Source of the DNA: Streptomyces sp. LHD-70
GTDB taxonomy: Bacteria > Actinomycetota > Actinomycetes > Streptomycetales > Streptomycetaceae
DNA length: 64,000 bases
Direction of reading: 5' to 3'
Assembly (NCBI RefSeq): GCF_031157275.1
Contig: NZ_JAVIFW010000006.1
Location: 366,600 to 430,599, forward strand
This document shows, piece by piece, positions 29,916 to 38,658 of the stretch. The translations under genes and the position numbers were made by a program. Numbering within the stretch: the first letter of the stretch is position 1; each line of letters opens with the position of its first letter. The notes beneath the pieces are model-generated. The model saw only the letters and a program-made list of their open reading frames with translations, was not told the origin of the DNA and made no database searches.

Positions 29916-30850
29916 GCACCGTGCCGGGGCGGCGGCCCGGCCGCATGGTGGAGCGGAGCCGGAGCGCCGACCCGTACGAGGAAGGGCGCGAGGGCTCGTA
30001 CGCGGAGGGGCGTGAGGGCTCGTACGCGGGGGCGCGGTCCGACCGTGCGCCGCACCGGAGTTGGGGCGCCGACCCGTACGCGGACGCGCTGCGGCTCGGA
30101 TGCGGTCCGCTGTTCCTGCGGCGCCACGACGGGTGGCTGCTGCCCCTCGACGTGGAGCGCTGGTGTGCCGCCGCCGACGCCGCCGATCTGCGGCTGCTCG
30201 AACGGTGCGAGGGGGCCGTGCTCGACGTGGGCTGCGGGCCCGGCCGGCTCGTCGCGGAACTCGCCGCCCGTGGCCGGCGCGCGCTCGGCATCGACGTCAG
30301 CGAGGCCGCCGTCACCCGCACCGTCGAACTCGGCGGGCAGGCCCTGGTCCGCTCCGTCTTCGACCCGCTGCCCGCCGAGGGCCGCTGGGGCACGGCACTC
30401 CTCGTCGACGGCAACCTCGGCATCGGCGGCGACGTGCCCGCCCTGCTCGACCGCATGGCCGAACTCCTCGCCCCACGCGGCCTGTTGATGGTCGAGACGG
30501 ACCCGGCGGACGTGGACGAGATCGTCGACGTCCACCTCGTGCACGCCGCCGACCCCCGCACCACCAGCGCCACCTTCCGCTGGGCCAGGCTCGGCACGCC
30601 CGCCCTGCTGCGTCGCGCCCACGCCCTCGGCTGGCGGGCCGACGCTCACTGGGAGGCCGACGGCCGCTCCTTCGTCGCCCTGCGCAACCGGGATCGCGAC
30701 CGGGACCGGGACCGGGACCGCGGCAGCGACCGGGACCGGGGCAGCGACCGCACGAGCAGGAGCAGCGCCGAACCGGCGAACAGCACCGCCGTGACAAGCA
30801 GCCAGCGGGCCAGGAAGCCGTCGCCCGACAACCCGGTCGCCCCCGCGTAA
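29912..30850 (+). CDS. Class I SAM-dependent methyltransferase with repeat tail
   Basis: Predicted 312 residues. The SAM motif is AVLDVGCGPGRLVAELAARG (about residues 100-120), followed by LGIDVSEAAVTRT and LLVDGNLGIGGDVPALLDRM. The N-terminal 50 residues contain an EGREGSYA repeat. After FVALRN the last ~55 residues are a run of RD dipeptides and then Ser/Ala/Pro-rich sequence, lying antisense to the 3' end of the convergent membrane protein gene. A natural fold would end at about residue 258, so the tail looks like read-through into antisense sequence. Confidence 0.85.
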   Translation: MSTVPGRRPGRMVERSRSADPYEEGREGSYAEGREGSYAGARSDRAPHRSWGADPYADALRLGCGPLFLRRHDGWLLPLDVERWCAAADAADLRLLERCEGAVLDVGCGPGRLVAELAARGRRALGIDVSEAAVTRTVELGGQALVRSVFDPLPAEGRWGTALLVDGNLGIGGDVPALLDRMAELLAPRGLLMVETDPADVDEIVDVHLVHAADPRTTSATFRWARLGTPALLRRAHALGWRADAHWEADGRSFVALRNRDRDRDRDRDRGSDRDRGSDRTSRSSAEPANSTAVTSSQRARKPSPDNPVAPA

Positions 30851-31188
30851 CGCTCCGCCACGCGCCCGCTGATCAGCGGGAACCACACGAGCAGCAGCAG
30901 CCCGGACAGCAGCGCGGGCACCCGCACGTACGCCAGCCACTCCCGTCGCCCGCAGGCGCCGAGCAGCCGGGCCAGCGAGCGGTCCGCCATCCCGTACAGC
31001 GGCACCAGCACCAGGTCGTGCAGCAGCGCCGAGCCGACGAACCAGAGCGCCACCTGCACCGTCTCGCCCGCGAGCAGCCGCACGCCCGCGTACCCGGCGA
31101 GCGCGAACGAGGCGGCGAGCAGCAGGAGTTGGAAGGGGCTGCCGCTCAGCTCGCGCAACGACCGGCGCCCACGCATCCGGAGGGGCAT
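30646..31188 (-). CDS. Small integral membrane protein with Arg-Ser repeat tail
   Basis: Predicted 180 residues with about four membrane helices (SPFQLLLLAASFALAGYAGV, VALWFVGSALLHDLVLVPLY, VRVPALLSGLLLLVWFPLIS and a final LARWLLVTAVLFAGSALLLL), then a cytoplasmic tail RSLPRSRSLPRSRSRS and further RS units. ATG 31188 overlaps the stop of the molybdopterin oxidoreductase gene. No family recognised; cotranscription suggests a membrane partner of that enzyme. About 205 bases of its 3' end overlap the methyltransferase on the other strand. Confidence 0.75.
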   Translation of the reverse strand: MPLRMRGRRSLRELSGSPFQLLLLAASFALAGYAGVRLLAGETVQVALWFVGSALLHDLVLVPLYGMADRSLARLLGACGRREWLAYVRVPALLSGLLLLVWFPLISGRVAERYAGATGLSGDGFLARWLLVTAVLFAGSALLLLVRSLPRSRSLPRSRSRSRSRSRLRRATKERPSASQ

Positions 31189-32429
31189 CACAGTTCTCCG
31201 AACTCGAGCCGGGTGACCCACTTGGTGTTCAGTACGCCGGGCGCCGCGGGCACGATGATCCGGGCCGGGCGGCCGTGGTCGGCGCTCAGCGGCTCGCCGT
31301 TGACGTCCAGGGCGAGCAGCGAGCGCGCGTCGCGGACCTGGTTGGCGCGCAGGGCCGCGCTCCGGAACGCGCCGCGCCGCTGCAGCGACCGCACGAACAC
31401 GTCCGGCGGGTCGTCGTACCCGACGAGCGCGGCCAGATCCCGCAGCGGTACGCCCCGCCACCACTGGTCGGCGGTCGACCAGCCCTCCACGCAGGCGATG
31501 GGCAGCGCCGCGCTGTGCAGCCGCATCCGGCGCAGGTCGGTGAGGCTCAGCCGGACGGTGCCCGAGCGTCCGGTGACGATGAGCCGCCACGCCTCGGGGT
31601 CGGTCTCGCGCGGGTCGATCCCCACGTACGCGGCCGTCTTGTTGATCTGGAAGCCGTTCGGGCCCTCGCCGGGTTCGGGGCCGCCGTGCGGGGAGAGTAC
31701 GGCGGTCTCGCGCAGCGGCCCGTCGAAGCTGCGCCCCACCGACGTACCGAACAGCAGGGCCGAGCCGCCCCCGACCATCCACAGCGCGCCACGGCGCGAG
31801 ACGGTGGGCGGGTCGGGATCGGGGGCGGCCAACTCGTCGTCGTTGTCCTCCTCGTCCTCCCGCCCGGCCCGCATCTTCCGCACGTTCCGCACCGCCGCGG
31901 GCGCCTTCAGTACGACATGGGCGAGGAACGCGGCGAAGAAGACCCAGGCTCCGTAGAGGTGCAGCGGGTAGAAGGAGCCCGGGAAGGCGTAGTCCAGCTG
32001 GACGTTGAGGATGCCCGTGACGAACTCGAAGAGCGCGCCGCCCACCAGAAGCAGCAGCGAGAGCCGCTCCAAGGCGTGCGCGAGGGAGCGCACGGGCGGC
32101 AGCGCGAAGAGCCGCGGCACCACCGACCACAGCTTGGCGAGCAGCACCGGCACGAGCGCGAGCCCGAGGGTGACGTGCACGCCCTGCGTGAGCCGGTACA
32201 GCCAGTGCGGGTCGGTCGGCCACGAGAACAGGAAGAAGCCCAACAGGCCCTTGCCCGGCGTCTTGTCGTTCACCGGGGACAGGTCGGGGTTGTACGCGGC
32301 GTACGAGAGCAGCCCCGTCACGAACAGCACGGTCATCCCGGCGAGCAGCACCAGACCGAGCACCGAGGTGAACCGGGCGCCGCGCACCGGGCTGCGCCAG
32401 AACGCGGGGGAGGAGGGGAACCTGGGCAT
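31188..32429 (-). CDS. Membrane-anchored molybdopterin-dependent oxidoreductase (sulfite-oxidase fold)
   Basis: Predicted 413 residues. The first ~190 form about four membrane helices like a cytochrome b561/YedZ-type unit, with histidines in LYRLTQGVHVTLGLALVPVL and FYPLHLYGAWVFFAAFLAHV. A further helix precedes the SUOX-fold domain (about 250-413) with the cofactor cysteine in ALPIACVEGWSTADQWWRGV and the C-terminal APGVLNTKWVTRLEFGEL. It joins in one chain what YedY/YedZ (MsrPQ) split into two. Substrate unknown; protein methionine-sulfoxide reduction or a related reaction is possible. Confidence 0.87.
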   Translation of the reverse strand: MPRFPSSPAFWRSPVRGARFTSVLGLVLLAGMTVLFVTGLLSYAAYNPDLSPVNDKTPGKGLLGFFLFSWPTDPHWLYRLTQGVHVTLGLALVPVLLAKLWSVVPRLFALPPVRSLAHALERLSLLLLVGGALFEFVTGILNVQLDYAFPGSFYPLHLYGAWVFFAAFLAHVVLKAPAAVRNVRKMRAGREDEEDNDDELAAPDPDPPTVSRRGALWMVGGGSALLFGTSVGRSFDGPLRETAVLSPHGGPEPGEGPNGFQINKTAAYVGIDPRETDPEAWRLIVTGRSGTVRLSLTDLRRMRLHSAALPIACVEGWSTADQWWRGVPLRDLAALVGYDDPPDVFVRSLQRRGAFRSAALRANQVRDARSLLALDVNGEPLSADHGRPARIIVPAAPGVLNTKWVTRLEFGEL

Positions 32430-32541
32430 GTGCCGACGGTAGGCCGGAACCCTGCGCCGACCGGCGAAACAACGATGACGAAACGCTGACGTCGCGGCCG
32501 GTGACCGCCCGACGGGCCGCCGCCCGGCCTAGCGTTCCCCC

Positions 32542-33915
32542 GTGCACCGCGAACCCCGCCCCGAAGACCGTCGCCTCGGCACCCGCCGGGATCTGTACGC
32601 CGCTGCCGCCGCGATCCTGCTCGTGGCGGCCGCCATCGTGATCGGCCACTGGATCGAGGAGCGCGACGGCACGCTGCGGGTCAGCTGGCCGCCGCTGTAC
32701 GCCAACTGGCTGCCGCATGTCGGCCCGGGCACACCGGCCGCGCTCGCCGTGGCGGTGCTCCTTGTCGCGTACGGGCCGCCGCTGGCCGCGCGGCTCCCGT
32801 GGCGCGGGCTGCTCGCCGCCTCCTACGCGGCCGCGTCGGCGTGGACCTGGTCGCTCGCGCTGATCGACGGCTGGCACTGGGGCATCGCGCGCCGCCTCAC
32901 CACGAAGTACGAATACCTCCAGGTCATCGACCGCTTCCAGAACATCCCGGAAACCCTCAGGGAGTTCACCCGCTTCATCCTCCTCGACTCCCCGGACCAC
33001 TGGCCCGCGCACATCGCCGGGCACCCGCCCGCCGCGACGGTCACCTTCGTGCTGCTCGACCGGATCGGCCTCGGCGGGGGCGCCTGGGCCGGGGTCTGGT
33101 GCCTGGTCGTCGGCGCGACGACCTGTGTGGCGGTCCTGGTCACCGTGCGGGCCCTCGCCTCGGAGCAACTGGCGCGCCGCGCCGCCCCGTTCCTCGTCCT
33201 CGCCCCCGCGTCGGTCTGGGCCGGGACGTCCGCCGACGGCTACTTCGCGGCCGTCGCCGCCTGGTCCGTGGCCCTCCTCGCTCTCGCCGTGACGTCCCGC
33301 CGCCCCTGGCCACGCCGCACGGCGGCCTGCGGCGCGGGCCTGCTGTTCGGCCTGACCTGCTACCTGTCGTACGGCCTGACGTTGTACGCGGTGATCGGTC
33401 TGACGGTGCTGCTGCTCGGGCACGGGCACGGGCACGGGCGGGAGCGGTGGCGGGTGCTGCCGTACGTGCTGGTCGGCCTTGTCGTCGTGCCCGCGGTGTT
33501 CACGGCGTACGGGTTCAACTGGTGGGAGGCGTACCGGCTGTTGGTGGAGCGCTACTACCAGGGGGCCGCGGGGGTGCGGCCCTACGCGTACTGGGTGTGG
33601 GCCAACCTCGCGTGCACGGTCCTCGTCGTCGGCCTCGCGACGGTGGCGGGGCTGCGGCGGGCGGGGGGTGTGCTGCGGGAGCGGTCCTTCCGTACGCCCC
33701 GGGCGCGGCTTGCCCTGCTCCTTGCCGGGGCGCTGCTCGCCCTTCTCATCGCCGACCTGTCCGGGATGAGCAAGGCGGAGACGGAGCGGATCTGGTTGCC
33801 GTTCGCGATGTGGCTGCTGGCGGCCGGGGCGTTCCTGCCCCGGGCCCGGCCCTGGCTGGTGGCGCAGGGGGTGCTGGCGTTGACGGTCAACCATCTGCTG
33901 CTGACGGGGTGGTGA
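32542..33915 (+). CDS. Polytopic membrane protein, GT-C glycosyltransferase-like
   Basis: Predicted 457 residues with ten or more membrane helices and long loops: SWPPLYANWLPHVGPGTPAA, WHWGIARRLTTKYEYLQVID, then LLDSPDHWPAHIAGHPPAAT. Acidic and HPP motifs in the first large loop and the overall topology resemble GT-C transferases using polyprenyl-phosphate sugars, matching the nearby family 2 transferase. Near the middle is an HGHGHGRE run. GTG 32542 start. Assignment to a specific family is not possible by eye. Confidence 0.7.
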   Translation: MHREPRPEDRRLGTRRDLYAAAAAILLVAAAIVIGHWIEERDGTLRVSWPPLYANWLPHVGPGTPAALAVAVLLVAYGPPLAARLPWRGLLAASYAAASAWTWSLALIDGWHWGIARRLTTKYEYLQVIDRFQNIPETLREFTRFILLDSPDHWPAHIAGHPPAATVTFVLLDRIGLGGGAWAGVWCLVVGATTCVAVLVTVRALASEQLARRAAPFLVLAPASVWAGTSADGYFAAVAAWSVALLALAVTSRRPWPRRTAACGAGLLFGLTCYLSYGLTLYAVIGLTVLLLGHGHGHGRERWRVLPYVLVGLVVVPAVFTAYGFNWWEAYRLLVERYYQGAAGVRPYAYWVWANLACTVLVVGLATVAGLRRAGGVLRERSFRTPRARLALLLAGALLALLIADLSGMSKAETERIWLPFAMWLLAAGAFLPRARPWLVAQGVLALTVNHLLLTGW

Positions 33916-33936
33916 GGGGGAGCCCCGGCTCGCGTT

Positions 33937-35436
33937 TCAGTGGGAGCTGAGCTGGCCCGCGAGGCGGTCGTGCATATCGGCGCTCGGCTTGTTCAGGCCG
34001 ATGATGGTGACCTTCTTGCCGCGTTCCGCGTACTTGTGCTCGATGGCGTCGAGGGCGGCCACGGACGAGGCGTCCCAGATGTGCGCATCGGTGAGGTCGA
34101 TGACCACGTCGTCCGGGTCGTCCTTGTAGTGGAACTGATGGACGAGGTCGTTGGACGAGGCGAAGAACAGCGCGCCCGTGACCGCGTACACGACCTGCCG
34201 GCCGTCGGGGTCGACGGCGGCGGAGACCTGCGCGAGGTGCGCGACCCGCTTCGCGAAGATGACCATCGCGGTGATCGAGCCGACCACCACACCGATGGCG
34301 AGGTTATGGGTGGCCACCACACAGGCCACGGTGACGACCATGACGGTGGTCTCGCCGACCGGCATCCGCTTCAGGGTCTTCGGCCGCACGGAGTGCCAGT
34401 CGAAGGTGCCGACGGAGACCAGGATCATCACGGCGACAAGCGCGGCCATCGGGATGTCGGAGACGACGGGCCCGAACACGATGCACAGCACCATGAGCAG
34501 CGAACCGGCCAGGAACGTGGACAGCCGGGTGCGGGCCCCGGAGGTCTTCACGTTGATCATCGTCTGGCCGATCATGGCGCAGCCGCCCATGCCGCCGAAG
34601 AAGCCGGTGACGATATTGGCGATGCCCTGGCCGATGGACTCACGGGTCTTGTTGGAGCGCGTGTCCGTGATGTCGTCGACCAGCTTGGCCGTCATCAGGG
34701 ACTCCATCAGGCCGACGAGCGCGAAGGCGAAGGCGTACGGCGCGAGGGTGGCCAGCGTGTCCAGGGTGAACGGGACGTCCGGGATGCCGGGCACGGGCAG
34801 CGAGGACGGCAGCTCGCCCTTGTCGCCGACGGTCGGCACGGCGATCCCGGCGCCCACGGTGATCGCGGTGAGGATCACGATCGACACCAGCGGCCCCGGC
34901 ACGGCCTTCGTGATCCGCGGGAACAGCACCATCAGGACCAGGCCGCCGACGATCAGCGGGTACACGGGCCACGGCACGTTCCGCATCTCCGGCACCTGGG
35001 CCATGAAGACCAGGATCGCGAGCGCGTTGACGAAGCCGACCATCACGCTGCGCGGCACGAACCGCAGCAGCCTGGCCACCCCGAGGGCTCCGAGCGCCAC
35101 CTGGAACAGACCGCCGAGGATCACGGTGGCGATCAGATAGCCGAAGCCGTACTCGTGGTTGACCGGCGCGATGACCAGCGCGATGGCACCGGTGGCCGCC
35201 GAGATCATCGCCTTGCGGCCGCCGACGACCGAGATGACCACGGCCATCGTGAACGACGCGAACAGACCGACGCTCGGGTCGACCCCGGTGATCACCGAGA
35301 ACGCGATCGACTCGGGAATCAGCGCGAGCCCGACGACAAGGCCGGCGAGCACCTCGGTACGGAACACCTTCGGCGAGGCCAACCAGTCCGGCCGGGGCAG
35401 ACGCGGCTTCGGGGCAGGGGACAGCGGTGTGGACAT
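33937..35436 (-). CDS. SulP-family inorganic anion transporter with STAS domain
   Basis: Predicted 499 residues. The transport core (about residues 20-390) includes LAGLVVGLALIPESIAFSVI, the SulP pattern GLFASFTMAVVISVVGGRKA, and MTAKLVDDITDTRSNKTRES. The C-terminal STAS domain (about 405-499) has DDVVIDLTDAHIWDASSVAA. SulP proteins carry sulfate, bicarbonate or dicarboxylates, usually with H+ or Na+. The start ATG 35436 replaces a long upstream open frame without homology. Convergent with the membrane protein gene, 21 bases apart. Confidence 0.92.
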   Translation of the reverse strand: MSTPLSPAPKPRLPRPDWLASPKVFRTEVLAGLVVGLALIPESIAFSVITGVDPSVGLFASFTMAVVISVVGGRKAMISAATGAIALVIAPVNHEYGFGYLIATVILGGLFQVALGALGVARLLRFVPRSVMVGFVNALAILVFMAQVPEMRNVPWPVYPLIVGGLVLMVLFPRITKAVPGPLVSIVILTAITVGAGIAVPTVGDKGELPSSLPVPGIPDVPFTLDTLATLAPYAFAFALVGLMESLMTAKLVDDITDTRSNKTRESIGQGIANIVTGFFGGMGGCAMIGQTMINVKTSGARTRLSTFLAGSLLMVLCIVFGPVVSDIPMAALVAVMILVSVGTFDWHSVRPKTLKRMPVGETTVMVVTVACVVATHNLAIGVVVGSITAMVIFAKRVAHLAQVSAAVDPDGRQVVYAVTGALFFASSNDLVHQFHYKDDPDDVVIDLTDAHIWDASSVAALDAIEHKYAERGKKVTIIGLNKPSADMHDRLAGQLSSH

Positions 35437-35617
35437 GCAACCATTTCTCGGGGGGAATCGAACAGACTCTACCCTCGGTGAGGTGGCCGAGCGGACCGGT
35501 CCGGCGGGACCCGTAGGGCGGCCGGGCGCGGGGGCGTGTGCCGCCATCCGGGTGCCGGAGTCCGACCTGCGGCCCGGGGTTCCGGGGAGCAGCGAGGGTG
35601 ATTCATACGTTTTACGG

Positions 35618-36799
35618 ATGATTCCATCCTTTGCGCGTGCCGTCCTCGCCGGGGCCCTGGCCTCGGTGCTCGGCGCCCAACTCCTCGCCCAGGCCCCCGC
35701 ATCCGCCGCAGGCCGCCGCCAGGAACCCACACCGCCGGGACCGGCGGCGGCCGCCCCGCCCTCCTGGCTGTACCGCAGCGGCACCCAGGTCCGGGCGCGG
35801 CCCTCCGCCCCCGCCCTGCCCGACGATGTCTCCGCGCTCTCCTGGCTCGTGGCCGACGCGGACAGCGGCGACGTCCTCGCCGCGAAGAACGCACACGAGC
35901 CGCTGCCGCCCGCCAGCACCATCAAGACGCTGTTCGCCCTCACCGCCCTGCCCCAGGTGCCCGGCACCACACAGCACACGGTCACCGACTCCGAGCTCGA
36001 AGGCATCGGCGAGGGCAGCAGCCTCGTCGGCGTGGACGCCGGCCGCACCTACCGGGCCGCCGACCTGTGGCGCGGCGTTTTCCTCAGCTCGGGCAACGAC
36101 GCCGTGCACGTGCTCGCCGAGATGAACGGCGGCTGGCGGGCCACTGCCCGCCGCATGCAGGCCAAGGCCCGCTCCCTCGGCGCCCGGGACACCCACGTCG
36201 TCTCGCCCGACGGCTACGACGCCCCCGGCCAGGTCTCCTCCGCGTTCGACCTCGCCGTGTTCGGGCGGGCCGGACTCGCGCACCCGGAGTTCCGCCGCTA
36301 CTGCTCGACCGCCCTGGCGAAGTTCCCCGAGGGCGCGTGGTCGTACGACATCCAGAACACCAACCGCCTGCTCACCGGTGCCGACGGGGTCGCCCCGTAC
36401 CCCGGGATCATCGGCGTCAAGAACGGCTACACGAGCGGGGCCGGGCACACCCTGATCGCCGCCGCGAAGCGCGGCGACCGCACCCTGGTCGTCTCGGTCA
36501 TGAACCCGCAGCGGGGCGGCGGTCTCGCGGTGTACGAGGAGGCGCGGGCGCTGCTCGACTGGGGCTTCGCCGCCGAGGGGCGCGTACGCCCCGTCGGCTC
36601 CCTCCAGCCCCCCGCCGCCGAGGCCGCGGCGGGCGCCGTCGCCCCGACCACCGTGGCGGCCGAGGACGAGGAGGAGGGCTGGGCCACCGCGGGAGGCGCG
36701 ACCACGGGTATCGCCCTGGTCGTCCTCGCCGGGTGGGCGGCCTTCGTCGTACGGCGCCGGCGCGTGCGGCGGGAGGCCACGATGCTCGGGGAGTGGTAG
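35618..36799 (+). CDS. D-alanyl-D-alanine carboxypeptidase (PBP5/DacC-like)
   Basis: Predicted 393 residues. It has an N-terminal signal peptide (FARAVLAGALASVLGAQLLA, cleavage after ASAA) and a peptidase S11 domain with SxxK in LPPASTIKTLFALT, SxN in FLSSGNDAVHVLAE and a KNG triad in GVKNGYTSGAGHT in place of the usual KTG. A Pro/Ala-rich linker then leads to a C-terminal membrane helix (TGIALVVLAGWAAFVV) with Arg-rich stop-transfer. It trims terminal D-Ala from peptidoglycan stem peptides at the outer face of the membrane. No clear ribosome site for ATG 35618. Confidence 0.92.
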   Translation: MIPSFARAVLAGALASVLGAQLLAQAPASAAGRRQEPTPPGPAAAAPPSWLYRSGTQVRARPSAPALPDDVSALSWLVADADSGDVLAAKNAHEPLPPASTIKTLFALTALPQVPGTTQHTVTDSELEGIGEGSSLVGVDAGRTYRAADLWRGVFLSSGNDAVHVLAEMNGGWRATARRMQAKARSLGARDTHVVSPDGYDAPGQVSSAFDLAVFGRAGLAHPEFRRYCSTALAKFPEGAWSYDIQNTNRLLTGADGVAPYPGIIGVKNGYTSGAGHTLIAAAKRGDRTLVVSVMNPQRGGGLAVYEEARALLDWGFAAEGRVRPVGSLQPPAAEAAAGAVAPTTVAAEDEEEGWATAGGATTGIALVVLAGWAAFVVRRRRVRREATMLGEW

Positions 36800-36919
36800 C
36801 CCGCTGGCCTACGCGCCTCGCGGGGCGTAGGCCGTGAGCAGCGCCGGCGGGGTCGCCGCAGCCCACGCCTGCGGGGAGCAGGAGATCCGGTTCTGGCCGC
36901 CTCGGCGGGCAGGTACGCC

Positions 36920-37744
36920 TCAGCTCGTGGCGGCTCCGTGGCCCCGGTCGAGGATGCGTCGTGCTCGCTCCAGGACGGGTCTGTCGACCATCTGGCCGTC
37001 GACCGTGGTCACCGATTCACCGGCCTCCAGTACCCGGCGGGCCCAGTGCAGCTCGCTCTCGCCCGGGGTGAAACCTGCGGATACGTACGGGAGTTGGGCC
37101 GGGTGGATGCACAGTTTGCCGGTGAAGCCCAGGCGGTGGGCGTGGGTGATGTCGGCGTGGAGGGTGTCGGTGTCCCGTACTGCGGTGGTGACGCCGTCGA
37201 CGGGCGGGCTGATGCCCGCTGCGGCCGAGGCGACGACCAGCCGGGAGCGGGCGTACGTCAGGGCCATGTGGTCGTCGGGGGCCACGCCGAGCTGGGTGGC
37301 GAGGTCGACGTTGCCGAACGCGAGTCGTGCCACGCCGGGAGCGGTGCTCACCTCGAAGGCGCGGGCGATGCCGCGGGCCGTCTCCACCAGGGCGATGAGC
37401 TCGCAGCGGCCGGCCGTGCGCGCCGTGATCTCCGCGAGGACGGCCGAGTCCTCGGCCTTGGGCACCATCACGGGGCAGCCGTGCGATGCGGCCACCGCGA
37501 GGTCGGGCTCGGACCAGGCGGTGCCGGGGGCGTTGACGCGCAGCACCGCCTGATGCCCGGCGGCGAGCCAGGTCGCGGCGTGGGCGCGGGCCTGTTCCTT
37601 GTCCGCGGGGGCGACAGCGTCCTCCAGGTCGACGATGACGAGGTCGGCGCCGGCCGCCACTGCCTTCGGGAAGCGGTCGGGCCGGTCCGCCGGGACGAAG
37701 AGGAGGCTGCGGGCGGCTGTGATCCGGTTGCGTACGGCGGTCAT
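36920..37744 (-). CDS. CitE-like CoA-ester lyase, predicted citramalyl-CoA lyase
   Basis: Predicted 274-residue HpcH/HpaI-CitE TIM barrel: RSLLFVPADRPDRFPKAVAA, ADLVIVDLEDAVAPADKEQA, VNAPGTAWSEPDLAV, LIALVETARGIARAFEVSTA (Mg2+-ligand Glu), RLAFGNVDLATQLGV (Asp ligand) and GKLCIHPAQLPYVSAGFTPG. Family members cleave citramalyl-CoA, malyl-CoA or HMG-CoA. Translational overlap with the hydratase gene (ATGA at 37741-37744) and the CoA-transferase nearby favour (S)-citramalyl-CoA to acetyl-CoA plus pyruvate; that substrate is inferred. Confidence 0.87.
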   Translation of the reverse strand: MTAVRNRITAARSLLFVPADRPDRFPKAVAAGADLVIVDLEDAVAPADKEQARAHAATWLAAGHQAVLRVNAPGTAWSEPDLAVAASHGCPVMVPKAEDSAVLAEITARTAGRCELIALVETARGIARAFEVSTAPGVARLAFGNVDLATQLGVAPDDHMALTYARSRLVVASAAAGISPPVDGVTTAVRDTDTLHADITHAHRLGFTGKLCIHPAQLPYVSAGFTPGESELHWARRVLEAGESVTTVDGQMVDRPVLERARRILDRGHGAATS

Positions 37745-38616
37745 GCGAACGTCACCTCGGCCGTGGCGTGCCGGGCTTCCCGGTGTGTGGCGATGCTCAG
37801 CTCGGCGTCCGCGGCCGTGGGGGTGCCGGTGGCCAGGAGATGTTCGCCGGTGAACGCCGGTTTGCACAGCCGGTACGAGAGTGAACTCACCCTTTGCTGA
37901 GGGGAGTTGCGTCGGACCAGCTCCAGCATGAGCAGAGCGAGGAGCGGGCCGTGCACGACGAGGCCCGGGTAACCCTCCACGTCACGGCAGTACGGCGCGT
38001 CGTAGTGGATGCGGTGGGCGTTGGCGGTGAGCGCGCTGAAGCGGAAGAGGAGTCGCTCGTCCGGCTGGGACCGCAGCTGCCAGGGGGCGTCGGAGTGCGG
38101 ACAGGCCCTAGTGGAGGTGTCGAGGGTGGTGGGGTGCTGGGCGGCGGCGCTGCGTCCTGCGCGGTAGACGATGTCCTGTTCCTCGACGAGGCAGGTCCGG
38201 CCGGACTGCCGGAACTCGCGGCGCTCGGTGACGAAGAGCAGTTCGCCGCTGCGGCCGCTCTTGGGGGTGACCGAGCTCAGGCTGCAGACGCGCTGCGCCG
38301 GTTCACCGACGCGCAGGGGCCCGACGGTCTCGCAGCGGCCGCCCGCGAACATCCGCTGCCGGTCGGGGATCGGTGGCAGGAAGCGGGCGTCGCTCGGGTG
38401 CCCGTCGGGGCCGAGATCGTGCTGTGCGGGCCACTCCAGGAAGTACAGCCAGTGCCACAGCGGGGGCAGCGGATCGCCGGGACCGGCGGCGGGCTCCGGC
38501 AGGTCGAGTGCCGCCGAGAGGGCCGCGGCAGGCCCGGGGGGAAGTGAGTCCTCGTCGAGAACGGCCGGAGGGCTCCAGGACTCCACGTAGGAGCCGAGGG
38601 TGGTGGCGGGGTCCAT
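37741..38616 (-). CDS. Hot-dog hydratase (MaoC/HTD2-like), predicted itaconyl/mesaconyl-CoA hydratase
   Basis: Predicted 291 residues, a double hot-dog. The N-terminal half has LPPLWHWLYFLEWPAQHDLG, FLPPIPDRQRMFAGGRCETV and CLVEEQDIVYRAG. The C-terminal half has the hydratase motif LLFRFSALTANAHRIHYDAP followed by YPGLVVHGPLLALLMLELVR. This is the layout of fungal HTD2 and of bacterial itaconyl-CoA and mesaconyl-C4-CoA hydratases (~270-290 residues). Placed directly before the CitE-like lyase, it should make citramalyl-CoA. Confidence 0.82.
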   Translation of the reverse strand: MDPATTLGSYVESWSPPAVLDEDSLPPGPAAALSAALDLPEPAAGPGDPLPPLWHWLYFLEWPAQHDLGPDGHPSDARFLPPIPDRQRMFAGGRCETVGPLRVGEPAQRVCSLSSVTPKSGRSGELLFVTERREFRQSGRTCLVEEQDIVYRAGRSAAAQHPTTLDTSTRACPHSDAPWQLRSQPDERLLFRFSALTANAHRIHYDAPYCRDVEGYPGLVVHGPLLALLMLELVRRNSPQQRVSSLSYRLCKPAFTGEHLLATGTPTAADAELSIATHREARHATAEVTFA

Positions 38617-38658
38617 GCTCGTTCTTGCCTTCTGTGTAGGGGAGTTGGGAGGGACGGG

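Noticed and set aside
35437..35617. Possible tRNA: TTCGATTCCCC-like and GGTGAGGTGGCCGAGCGG-like strings
   Set aside because: The two strings are on opposite strands and no cloverleaf can be drawn between them.
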